A stretch of DNA of 64,000 bases from Spongilla lacustris (lineage: Eukaryota > Porifera > Demospongiae > Spongillida > Spongillidae). Below, piece by piece: positions 11,988 through 22,278 of the stretch (its first letter is position 1; the number at the start of each line of letters is the position of its first letter). The DNA is taken from the NCBI GenBank assembly GCA_949361645.1, contig OX442435.1:4512220-4576219 (forward strand), given 5' to 3'. Made by a program: the position numbers and the translations under genes. The notes under the pieces were generated by a model. The model saw nothing but the letters and a program-made list of their open reading frames with translations, was not told the DNA's origin and did not search any database.

Positions 11988-14900
11988 TCATTGATTCTCC
12001 TGGTATCGCACTGGGCAGGAGATCTTGGTCCCCGTTTTTGACCGCGTCATTATAGGGTCCCGGACCGGCGCCTGAGCAGGTACATGTAGCTCTGGGATGA
12101 CATCTTGTTCAGCTTCTTGAGATGGCTGGTGTTCGGCATCAGGTCTTCCTTCTCTGTCTGGAATTGTTACCAGGTGTCTGCTGCTTCTTCTAACTTGCCC
12201 AGAAGGGGTACTGACGAAGTAAGACCTTGGAGTGTCTGCCGACCGCATTACCTGTCCTGGAACTGGATCACCATCGCCACCTCCAGCCACCCACACCTCC
12301 GAGCCATCACTCAAGTCTGGTCTCCCATGTGCTCGGTGACGAGTATCATAGTTATCCTTTTGTTTGTATTTGTATCTTCCATGCAGTACTTTCAATGATT
12401 CCATATGAGGCCAGTTGGGAATAAACTGTTTGGGTAATTGTGGGACTAGTGTTCTGAGCCTACGCCCCATCAAAAGCTCTGCTGGACTATACCCACACCA
12501 GGGCATAGCTGTCGTTCTATAACTCAACAGACTTAAGGCAGGGTCATCCCCGGCACTCAGAAGTCGCTTTGCTGTCTGTACTGCCCTCTCGGCCTGCCCA
12601 TTACCCTGAGGATAATGTGGGCTGCTCGTGACGTGCTCAAACCCATAGGACACTGAAAATATCTTCATCTCTCTTGAAGCAAACTGCGGACCATTGTCAC
12701 TTATAAGTCTTTCAGGGATGCCGTATCTTGAAAAGATCCCCTTCAGAACAGAGATAATTGTACCTGAGGTAGTAGATGACAACTTTACAACTTCTATGTA
12801 GCGGGAAAAATAGTCGACCAACAACAGATACTTGATGCCTTTGAGCTCAAATAGGTCAGCTCCGACCTTTTGCCAGGGATAATCAGGTAGTTCAGATGCA
12901 ATCATTGGCTCCACAGGAGGGGTAGGTCTCTTAGAGCACGTGTAACACTGCTTGACAAAATCTTCAACTTCGTTTGAAACCCCAGGCCACCACACTGCTG
13001 ATTCCACCCGAAGTCGACACTTAAGGATCCCCTGGTGTCCCTGGTGAATTTTCTGCATTGTTTCCTGTCGCAAACCTTGAGGAATCACAATACGGCTTCC
13101 ATACAGTAGGAGATCATCATGCAGTGTCAGCCTTCCTCTCACCGTCCAGTAAGACTTCAGGTTAGGTGGAAGCTTAGTTTTCGCCGGCCAGCCAAATTTG
13201 CAATAATTTATCAGGGCTCCAGTATCACTATCAGCGGCTTGAGCATGGCGGTATTTGTCAAGTTGCTGTTTAGTGGCTGGAAGAATTTCTGTAACTGCAG
13301 CAATATGGCCCTCAACTTCTTTCTGGAATGCGGTACAATTGTCAACGGGAACTCCTGTTGGGGCACGGGAAAGGGCATCAGCTGTGTACATATATTTCCC
13401 TGGTACATGCACAATGGAGAATGCGAATCTCATAAACCTCAGTCGAAACCGCAACACCCTAGGAGGAAGGTCATCCAAATGTTTAGAACTTAACAATGGC
13501 ACAAGAGGTTTGTGGTCTGTCTCTATCAATATCTGTTTGCCCAAAATATATTCAGAAAATTTCTCACAAGCCCATGTTATAGCCAATGCTTCCTTTTCTA
13601 TCTGAGCATAGCGTCTTTCGGTTTCAGTCAATGAACGAGAAGCATACACAACTGGTTTCCACCCACCTTGGTGCAATTGAAGAAGGACTGCTCCAAGCCC
13701 GTAAGAGGAAGCATCAGATGACAGTTTGGTCTCCGCTCCAGGATCATACAAGGAAAGGATAGTAGGTTTAGTGAGTTCTGCCTTTGCCATCTTGAAGGCT
13801 TCATCCTGAGCTGGGCCCCATGTCCATGTTGACTTTGTACTCAAAAGCTCTCTCAGCGGCTGTGTGATCGATGCGAGGTTTGGGGAAAACTTTCCCATTT
13901 GGTTCAACATTCCCATAAACCTCCTCAACTCTGAAACATTGTTTGGCTGGTCCATCATTCTTATAGCAGATGTTTTTTCAGGATCTGCACTTATTCCATC
14001 TTTATCTAGAACATGGCCCAGAAAGGTCAACGTACTTGTGCTGAAAACACATTTGTCCTTATTCAGTGTTATTCCGGCTGACTGAATTCTCTTGAGGGCA
14101 TCAGCCAGTCTCTGGTCATGTTCTCCCTGAGTCTTGCCAAATACCAGTACATCATTTATTAGGCACAAAGATCCTTTTACACCACTCAGAACATTACTCA
14201 TTCTCTTTTGGAAGAGTTCTGGGGCACTGGAGATACCAAAGGGAAGCTTATTGAAATGATAGCGCCCAAATGGGGTGACAAAAGTAGTCAGCAAACGAGA
14301 TGATGGAGCAAGAGGTATTTGCCAAAAGCCACTATTAGCATCAAGCTTACTAAAGACTTTCGATCCGGATAGCTGGGCGAGAATCTCATCCACACTAGGA
14401 AGTGGATAAACCTCCCTTAGAACGCACTCATTCAATGGCTTGAGATCAACGCAGATGCGGATAGCTCCATTAGGTTTCTGAGCCACTACCATCCCAGCAC
14501 ACCAAGGAGTAGGGATATCTACTTTGGAAATGACACCAAGAGCTTCCATTTGGTCCAACTCAGTTTGTACCTGCTTACGAAGAGGGATGGGTACCCGCCT
14601 GGGAGCAAACAGGGAGACTGGCTTGGAGTTCCTTTTCAGTTTGATCTCATAAGGTTCTCCCAGAGTTCCTAGGCCTCTAAAGAGAGCAGGGTATTGTACC
14701 AGGATCTTGTCCTTGTAACTGCTAGTAACCTCATTCACTCTGACAACAAGACCCATCGATCTAATAGCAGGAAGCCCTAGCAAATTATTCTTCAAACCCT
14801 TTACAACAAAAATCTGGTGTTTCTCCGACCTCCCTTCGTATGCGAGGGACCCAATGAACTCACCAACTACTGGTAGTGGTTGGTTTGATGGACCTCGCAG

Positions 14901-15860
14901 TAGTTTTGAAGGCTTAACCAGCTTTCCTCCTTTCCCTTTTATCTTCTTGTAACCTTCTTCAGATATAGCTGTGACATAAGCACCAGTGTCTATCTTGAAG
15001 GGTAGATACTGTCCACATACAGAAATTTCTGCCATCCAAGAACTCTCTCCTTCTCCAACTGGACCAAGGAATACCGTCTCAACAGCCTCTCCTTTGACGC
15101 TGTCTATCTCTTTATCTGCTACCTTCTGTGAAGTCCCCTGTGAGAAACATTGGGATTTGAAGTGTCCTCTTTTGTGACAACGAAAGCAAGTCACTTTCTG
15201 AGCTGGACATTTCCCTAGTTCATGTTGATTTCCACACCTGGTACAGGATGAAGATGGATTCCGTTGCTGTGCCGCCTTGCTCTTTGAAGTCATCCAATTA
15301 ACGTCCAGTTCACTGTCCTTCTGTCCTTTGAGAACCCGCTGTTGTTCCCCGACAGATTCTGATTGACGCACCATCCGTGCAGCTTTCTCCAACGTTAACT
15401 CGGGGTCCATCTGTAGTCGTTTGGAGAGTGCTTTATCTAGAATTCCTATTACTATTCTGTCGCGAATTAATTCATCTCGAAGTTGTCCATATTCACAATT
15501 TCTCGCCAGAGCGTGTAGCACTAGGAGGTACTGTTCTGTCGACTCATCCTCCATTTGGTCCCTACTATTGAACCGCGCACGTTCGAAAATAAGATTCTTT
15601 CTTACACCGAAAAACTTCTCGAACGTATGGACTGCTTCCGCGTACACCTTCTTCGCCTTGTCGGTGGCATTAGACGCTGCGAATACATCTCCCGCCTCCT
15701 CGCCCAGACAATATAACAGTGTGTTAACCTGCTTCTCTTCTTCCTGTGACGAAAGGCCAGATGCCACCCGGTACTGCTCAAAACGTCTCAACCACCGAGG
15801 CCATTCGTCAGGCTTTCGGAAGTCAAACGGCTGTGGGGGTACTAAACGGCTGTCTGCCAT
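11988..15860 (-). CDS. Gypsy Gag-Pol polyprotein (K02A2.6-like)
   Basis: Single 1290-residue ORF. Gag occupies about residues 1-250, with two zinc knuckles: an atypical one at C206-C218 and a standard CCHC at C225-C238. Protease has DTGA at 291-294. RT spans about 430-600, with palm motifs such as FSKLDANSGFWQIPL and LPFGISSAPELFQ. RNase H follows (DASSYGLGAVL, then TDHKPLVPLL). Integrase has an HHCC finger and the triad GADLF, SDNGPQF and GQAERAV. The ATG lies six bases downstream of the primer site. In the RT active site the first aspartate of the DD pair is asparagine (LINDVLV, N569), from GAT to AAT. That aspartate binds catalytic metal, so this copy should not reverse transcribe by itself. 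The frame is otherwise open, so the insertion is recent. Alternative: a sequencing error at that base. Confidence 0.95.
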   Translation of the reverse strand: MADSRLVPPQPFDFRKPDEWPRWLRRFEQYRVASGLSSQEEEKQVNTLLYCLGEEAGDVFAASNATDKAKKVYAEAVHTFEKFFGVRKNLIFERARFNSRDQMEDESTEQYLLVLHALARNCEYGQLRDELIRDRIVIGILDKALSKRLQMDPELTLEKAARMVRQSESVGEQQRVLKGQKDSELDVNWMTSKSKAAQQRNPSSSCTRCGNQHELGKCPAQKVTCFRCHKRGHFKSQCFSQGTSQKVADKEIDSVKGEAVETVFLGPVGEGESSWMAEISVCGQYLPFKIDTGAYVTAISEEGYKKIKGKGGKLVKPSKLLRGPSNQPLPVVGEFIGSLAYEGRSEKHQIFVVKGLKNNLLGLPAIRSMGLVVRVNEVTSSYKDKILVQYPALFRGLGTLGEPYEIKLKRNSKPVSLFAPRRVPIPLRKQVQTELDQMEALGVISKVDIPTPWCAGMVVAQKPNGAIRICVDLKPLNECVLREVYPLPSVDEILAQLSGSKVFSKLDANSGFWQIPLAPSSRLLTTFVTPFGRYHFNKLPFGISSAPELFQKRMSNVLSGVKGSLCLINDVLVFGKTQGEHDQRLADALKRIQSAGITLNKDKCVFSTSTLTFLGHVLDKDGISADPEKTSAIRMMDQPNNVSELRRFMGMLNQMGKFSPNLASITQPLRELLSTKSTWTWGPAQDEAFKMAKAELTKPTILSLYDPGAETKLSSDASSYGLGAVLLQLHQGGWKPVVYASRSLTETERRYAQIEKEALAITWACEKFSEYILGKQILIETDHKPLVPLLSSKHLDDLPPRVLRFRLRFMRFAFSIVHVPGKYMYTADALSRAPTGVPVDNCTAFQKEVEGHIAAVTEILPATKQQLDKYRHAQAADSDTGALINYCKFGWPAKTKLPPNLKSYWTVRGRLTLHDDLLLYGSRIVIPQGLRQETMQKIHQGHQGILKCRLRVESAVWWPGVSNEVEDFVKQCYTCSKRPTPPVEPMIASELPDYPWQKVGADLFELKGIKYLLLVDYFSRYIEVVKLSSTTSGTIISVLKGIFSRYGIPERLISDNGPQFASREMKIFSVSYGFEHVTSSPHYPQGNGQAERAVQTAKRLLSAGDDPALSLLSYRTTAMPWCGYSPAELLMGRRLRTLVPQLPKQFIPNWPHMESLKVLHGRYKYKQKDNYDTRHRAHGRPDLSDGSEVWVAGGGDGDPVPGQVMRSADTPRSYFVSTPSGQVRRSSRHLVTIPDREGRPDAEHQPSQEAEQDVIPELHVPAQAPVRDPIMTRSKTGTKISCPVRYQENQ

Positions 15861-15865
15861 TGCAA

Positions 15866-15879
15866 CACCGCTGCCACCA
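15866..15879 (-). promoter_or_regulatory. Primer binding site, tRNA-Leu
   Basis: TGGTGGCAGCGGTG on the coding strand begins right after the 5' LTR. It is complementary to the 3' end CACCGCUGCCACCA typical of animal tRNA-Leu (AAG/UAG type, from general knowledge). Confidence 0.75.
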
Positions 15880-15945
15880 TGTCCAATAATCGAATGTTAA
15901 TCTTTTACGCATGCGCACACACATACATATAACGATTATTCCACA
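15880..15945 (-). repeat. 5' LTR of Gypsy (66 bp)
   Basis: Begins TGTGGAATAATCG and ends CGATTATTGGACA on the coding strand, so its own ends form a 13-bp inverted repeat with one mismatch. It abuts the primer site, and ATGTG follows on the outside. Confidence 0.75.
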
Positions 15946-16054
15946 ATGTGTACATCTGTAGACTGTAGGTACTGGTAAAGCTCAGCGTGGCCACGCTAAC
16001 TTAGGTCGGGACACGCCCAACTAGGTATGTGGTTAGGCCAAGCGATTTAGGCCT

Positions 16055-16345
16055 ATGTAGGTAGCTGTGGTTGTGTGCTGAGTGCATCTGGTGTGATGTG
16101 GGTAGCTGTGGATGCATGCTGAGGGTACTGATCTGGTGTAATGTGGATAGTTGTAGTAGGGCATCTGGTGTGATGGGGGAAGCTATGGTTGTGTGTCTCA
16201 TGAGGGTATCTGGTGTGATGGGGGTAGGTGTGTTTGTGTGCTGAGAGCATCTGGTGTGATGGGGATAGGTGTGTTTGTGTGCTGAGGGTATCTGGTGTGA
16301 TGTGGGTAGCTGTAGGAGGGTCTCTGGTGTGATGTGTACATTTAG
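16055..16345. repeat. Minisatellite inside hAT-like element
   Basis: About six imperfect copies of a 40-45 bp unit containing CATCTGGTGTGATG and GGGTAG. The minus-strand ORFs across it (HHTRCP-like repeats) are products of the repeat. Confidence 0.8.
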
Positions 16346-16544
16346 GTGGCTCAATGAGCAGAAAACCTGAATAACCTAGGTATTCGGCTGGCAAATTGTC
16401 AAAACCTATTCGGAAAAATCGATTTTCTTTTTTCAAGTATTCGGAAAAATCGATTTTCAGATCCAGAAAAACCTGAAAAATCGATTAGTGTTTTAAAAGT
16501 ATTCGGAAAAATCGATTTTCATTATTCAGGGGAGGTTACACACC

Positions 16545-16547
<3 letters not shown>

Positions 16548-16585
<38 letters not shown>

Positions 16586-16588
16586 ATG

Positions 16589-16662
<74 letters not shown>
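16548..16662. repeat. (TG)n microsatellite, right part
   Basis: Interrupted TG tract. Together with 11268-11287 it forms the site split by the hAT-like element. Confidence 0.95.
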
Positions 16663-17636
16663 CAAGGAGCTAGAAGTGTGCATAAGGTACCACTGAGAGC
16701 TCTTTCATATCTTTGTTATTCAGGTCAAACAATAATTTGGAATCATGAAAGTCTTTAAGAACCAGAACCTAGATGGATTCCTTGTTGAAGGCCAGTGCTG
16801 CAGCCTTTGCTGAAATATTGCAGGCACTAATAACTGGAATTGAGGAGATTTAATCAGTCATGTTGAACACTTGAAGATATCCTTTTATCTCATTACTAGT
16901 GATTGGAGTAAATGTAATCTCAGTTGGTTGTTCTTAATAAATGAGATTGTTTAGCTCGCTTTGTAGCTCCTGGTAGATTTAAAACAAGAGCTTATATCTA
17001 TGCTTCTATAATTATAATGAACATGATGACTATTAATGAACAGAGCTAGTAAACAAATGCAGAGAATAACCCACTCATCAATTCAAATGCACACTTGAAA
17101 ATTTATAACATTCCAAATCCATCGTTTCCTACAACTGCTTCCACCATATCATCCCCTCATTTCCATTTTGCAAGTTTCAGCTGTTTGGAATCTTGCAGTG
17201 GGGTCATTAAAATGGACTGGGTCAAACGCCCATGTGGCAATTTTCCATCTGGAAGATAATGTTGGTATGTACCTTGACAAGACATACCGTTTGCCTCATT
17301 TAAAAACTGATAGCTTGCTCTTCTAAATCTCATTGGAAATCAATTTCATGTCAAGAAGACAAAAAAATGAATTCCTATACAAGATGGGACTAACCTCTAC
17401 AAACTTTGATACATAAACAAAATATCATTTCAATCTGTTGTGGGTAAAGTATGACAGAACAATGCACAAATAATGTTTTTAATCCCTCTATGAATTGATC
17501 TATAACTACTTTAACTTTATATAACATAATGGTATGCCAATAATTATATATCAACATATACTATTTACAATCATATTTACACGAATAATGCGTAATACAC
17601 ACAACACACTATAGCTACAGTTAATTAAATTTTAAG

Positions 17637-20595
17637 ATGGGAGCCACCTGGAGAGGATCGCTGTCGGAAGGGAAACCATGTGCAGTACAAGGGTGTAAGG
17701 AACATATTGCTCCATCCATGTGGCACTCCCATATGACCAGTCATGCCAAAGGGATTTTTCATGGTGATGTCCCTAACACCTGCAGCTGGTTGAAAACGTC
17801 TTTATATTTGCCATCATTGTTCAGAGTTGGTTACCTTGTCCCGTCAGTCCTCGCACAGTCTGAAATGTATATCATCTACATCATATGTATTAGCCTCCCC
17901 TGGTAGCCAAATTAAACTCCAGTGCTGCTCTTCCACCAGATGTATTACCTTCCCTAGAGGACGTTTTCAGCCTCAAATGTGCCACCATACGATTTATTCC
18001 TAACTGAGCTAAGCATGCCTATACAAAGAGCTCTCTCTTCATCCTTACAGAGGGTTGTTTCTGAGAACTCCTTAGATTCCTGGTTGAAGCTTTTAATGCT
18101 TCAAAAGTGCATCGTTCCAAGTGCTAAGCGAGGAGGCCGTCATAATAAACCAGTCCCCATTGAGGCTCTTTGTGACCTTTGGTTAAAGGATAGCTTCAGT
18201 GAATTGTGGAGGATGGCAAGGGCCCGTGCTTTACCATCCAACCGATTGTATCATGCCAAGGACAGCTCTTCAAAACAACAGGTGATCTCAGCATCTCCCT
18301 TGCCCATGATGGTCTTTATGGCAAGGCATGTCAGGCATTAGTTTCATCAGGTGTTGCACCAAATTCTGAAGAGACATGGAAGTTGCTATTTACAAAGCAC
18401 CCCAAGTGTGAACATCCTATCACACCTACTGCACCTGAATTTGATGTTGGCATTCTCAGTAGTGTTAACATAATGGCAATTTTGAGATCATTTCCTAAAC
18501 TCACTGCTGCTGGGCATACTGGTCTCCGTGTCCAGCATCGTATTGATGCAGCAGACTCTCCTTTTCAGACAGCAGTTCTGTTTTCTCTCAAGGCAGTTGT
18601 TCATCTTCTTGCATCAGGAAGAGCCCCATCTCAACTTTCTGTCTTCCTCACTGGTGGAAACCTGACTGCGTTGAATAAATCTAAGCCTGATTGCCCCCTG
18701 GATGTTCGGCCCATTGCTGTTGGAGAAACCCTCTGCCGCCTTACAGGAAAGTGTCTGTGTGCTGCAGTGAAATGCAAGGCAGCAGAGTTTTTTTCATCCA
18801 CATCAATTTGGTGTGGCATACCCTTTTGGCACAGAGAAACTTGCTCATGGGCTGAGGAGATGTGTTGAGGAGCATTGGTATGACACTGAATTTGTTGTTC
18901 TTAAGGTAGATCTGAAGAACACATTTAATTTGGTGTCACGTCAAGCTCTATTGATCGAAGTTAAAAATCACTTTCCAGAGTTACTCCCTTGGGCCTGTTG
19001 GTGCTATGGGCAACATCCTTTGTTATGGCGCACAATGGGTCATCTGCAGTCTGAATCTGGAGTTCAGCAAGGGGATCTACTAGGACCTCTTTTTTGACCT
19101 GGTCTTGAACTTACTAATTTCTGCTATCGCTAAAGATGAGGTTTGTTTGCATCTTCAGTTCGATGCCTGGTATCATGATGATGGAGTGCTAGCTGGTCCC
19201 ACATAGGGCACTGGCATTGATCAAAGGTTTTGGTCCATCACTTGGCCTCTTTGTGAATGTGAGCTCTTCAGCCAAAGTGATCTGATATCTTTCCCATCTG
19301 ACATGAAACAGTCTCACAATCTCAACATTGAGATCTTTGGAATTCCAATAGGTGACAAAGATTTTTGCTCAGCCTTTGTCTCCAGGAAGAGGTTAGAGGC
19401 AAGACCTCTGCTGGAACGACTTGAGGAAGTTGATGCAGTGGACCCTCAGGTTGCTTTAACGCTCTTGCGTAAGTGTGGCAGGTTCTTTCGGCTTGCACAT
19501 CTAGTCCGTGCCACTCCTTCTTCACTTGTTATGGCTTCTCTTGAGCTTTTTCATGAAGATGTTCGTAGATGTTTTTCATCATGCACTGCAGTTGATACAA
19601 CTGATGTTGCCTGGCAGCAAGCCCAGCTAAGCCTAATAAGAGGAGGGTTGGGTATGAGGTCTCTGTCCTGCCACTCACCTGCAGCATTCATTGCATCTTT
19701 ATACTCCTCTGGCTATGGCTCCATATCAGACCACCATCTCTCTCATGCAGTACAGACATTTAATGCATTCGTATCTCCTTCTGATGCAATTCAGCCTGAT
19801 GGTTTAGTTTCACCTCCAGTCCATCAAAAGCAACTTTCAAGCAAGATTGATATATATCAGTTCAATAGCATCCTGATTGCTTCTTCTGTTGCTGATAAGG
19901 CTTGTCTGTTGTCTGTCTCATCCCCACATGCTGCTTCTTGGCTGTCTGTAGTCCCTTCTGAAGGTCTCGGCCTTCATCTTGAGCCTTCAGTATTCCAGGT
20001 AGCTGTCAAGTGGTGGCTTGGTTTGGACATCTCTAATGGTTCCCAGTGTGCCCTATGCCCAAACAGTGCATTAGATCCCCTTGATCACCACGCCACAACA
20101 TGCAAAAAAGGAGGAGACGTGGTCATCCGTCTCAACCATCTGCGCAATGTGTTGGTGGAGACTTGCCGTAGAGCCCACTTGAGTGTGATGGTGGAGATGG
20201 GCTGCAACCTTACTTCAGACCGTGACCACTCACGCCCCGCAGACATTTTGCTACCCAATTGGGCCTTTGGTAAACCATCTGCCTTTGATATCTCAGTGAC
20301 ATCACCGCTAAATCCTAAAATTGTATCAGTAGCGGGATTGTCAGCTGTGGCAGCTGCGTTGTCCACTGAAGAGCGTAAACACACAGAAAATGACCCCAAA
20401 TGCAATGCCTTGGGGTGGTGTTGTATACCTCTGGTTGCAGAGTCGTATGGTGCTTGGGAAAAAGAAGCCATAAATTCATTTAAAATGCTTGCCTCCCGTC
20501 TTGCCATAACATCGGGCAAAACAAAATCAGCTGTGCTGTCTGAGCTGTACAGTAGGCTCAACCTTAACTTTAATTGTCCTGAAGTAATGTTCTAA
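17637..20595 (+). pseudogene. R2-like non-LTR retrotransposon ORF, copy A
   Basis: Broken reading of a protein of the RLE class. Order: a zinc finger (CAVQGC then HSHMTSH, near 17690); an RT-upstream domain (17979-18341); RT motifs (GRAPSQLS, VDLKNTFN, SGVQQGDLLGPLF) at 18206-19097; an active-site YHDD near 19173; then a 430-residue ORF (19303-20595). That ORF has a CCHC finger (CALC, H, TCKKGGDVV) and a PAD-x14-D endonuclease motif (RPADILLPNW then FDISV). Frames change near 17906, 18341, 18800 and 19097, and a TAG follows YHDDGVLAGPT at 19203. Most of these lesions are shared with copy B, so the gene was dead before duplication. The class is related to R2/NeSL; the exact clade is not determined. 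Confidence 0.85.
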
Positions 20596-22212
20596 TGTAT
20601 TAGTGATTGCCAATTGACATTATGCTATTTGCATTTGCTGCATAATCAGCACCAAACAACTCTCTATCATTTCTTGCAACCATATCTATTTATGCATGTG
20701 CAGGTTAAGTAAAGATTTAGCTACTTCATGTACAATACTATGTGACACATTATTCTACTACCTTCTGTACAAGCTCACTTATATTATCAGGAAAATCAAA
20801 AACATCAACAGCGATGTTTGTATTAGAACCTGATGTACACCACTTCAGCTAGAACAGGATGGTCGCAACATCCTTGCACAATTTACATTGGCAATGTATA
20901 CACCTAGACAGCAAAACTGCATGCATGCCAGTAAGGATACCTTTAACATTGCTTGCTTGTGCATGATTAAGTACGTATGTGGCATGACCTCATACAGTAC
21001 AGCACAATACAATAAAGCTACTTCGATTCTGTTTGTTTTCTCCATGGCATCATTGAAAACAAATTTCTGCCTAACTGCAATTCCGGCTCATTGGTTCCAA
21101 AAAATTAGCTTAAAACATGTACAATTGCACTAACTATACTGATGCGGTAGATTTACAACAAGAGATTGTTTTACAGTATATCTATGCTTTTACAATTATG
21201 ATAAACATAATGCCGGCCTATCAATGAACAGTGTTAAAATGCAGAAAATAACATACCCAAAAACAAATGAAATGCACTCTTCATTGTTTCCTATAACATA
21301 TCCTTGCCTCAGTTCCATTTCACAAGTTGAAGCCGGCTGTTGGGAATGATATGAATGGCACCTTGTCAAATTCCATAGCAAGGATTGCATCCATCCCTAT
21401 GAAGAAACGTAAAATGGAATGTGAAGACAAAGACATATAATAATAAACAAAAAATCGTTTCAATCTGTTGTCGGTGAAGTGTGACAGAACAATGCACACG
21501 TAATGTTTTAAATCTCTCTATGAATTGATCCATAGCCATAGCTACTTTAAACTTAATGGTACAATAATAGTCCAGCGGTAAAGCTCTTATGTTGTTTCTA
21601 TTAGTAATGGCATCTTCATTCGCTGCATACAAACAGCTATCTATTAGTACAATACTATGTGACTGATTCTACTACCTTCTGTATAAATCATCACAAACAT
21701 CAACAGCAATGTTACATTTGTAAATGAACCTTTAGTTTGCACAATTCTGAACATTGCAGTGTTTAAACCTAGATAGTAAAACTGATGTGCTTGCATGCAT
21801 GCCAGTAAGGACGCCATTAATTATTTGCATGTGCATGAAGAAGTACATATGTTGACCTCATAAAGTACATATGTATAATACCTTAATCAGCCTAGAAGGA
21901 TCAAAGCTACTTTTATTTGCTTCCTGGCATCAATGAATACAATGTTTTGCCTAATTGCAATTCTCAGTGGTTCCTAAGAAGATAAATTAGCTTAAAGCAA
22001 TTTCATCAATGTTTTTAAAACAAACAACACAGTAAGCATTAATTATAAATAACAATATGGTTATATCTAATCAGGTAAATCCTTTAGTTAAATACAATGA
22101 GAACTTTAAATAACATACAGTAGCCTGTTTGCAGACACAATATCCTTCACTAGATCAACGTCAGAAGAATTCTGGGTTGAAAGAATGATTTTAAAAATAA
22201 TCTTCTACTGCA

Positions 22213-22278
<66 letters not shown>

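Larger units (their letters stand above)
11894..15945 (-). mobile_element. Ty3/Gypsy LTR retrotransposon, short LTRs (Mag-like)
   Basis: A 4052-bp minus-strand element with flanking ATGTG duplications. It has very short LTRs (66 bp at 15880-15945; 80 bp altered copy at 11894-11973), a primer binding site matching the 3' end of a tRNA-Leu of the CCGCUGCCACCA type (15866-15879), one gag-pol ORF and a polypurine tract. LTRs of this size are known from the Mag clade (from memory, Bombyx mag is near 77 bp). No env ORF follows pol. The element sits inside a hAT-like element. Confidence 0.88.
11288..16547. mobile_element. hAT-like DNA element, non-autonomous, with nested Gypsy
   Basis: The ends are inverted repeats: TAGGGTGTGTAACC at 11288 and GGTTACACACCCTA ending at 16547. 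The flanks are GTGTGTGT on both sides, compatible with an 8-bp duplication, though the target is a TG repeat so this cannot be proven by itself. Subterminal repeats of ATTCGGAAAAATCGATT occur several times near the right end and in weaker form near the left. The homologous place in D-B (24745-24864) is an uninterrupted TG tract, which confirms an insertion with these boundaries. Without the Gypsy the element is about 1.2 kb, too short for a hAT transposase, and none is seen. Family assignment rests on TIR style and duplication length. Confidence 0.75.

Noticed and set aside
20085..20561. 158-codon minus-strand ORF
   Set aside because: Lies antisense to the RLE ORF; a shadow. The same applies to 28283-28759 and to plus-strand ORFs within 11988-15860.
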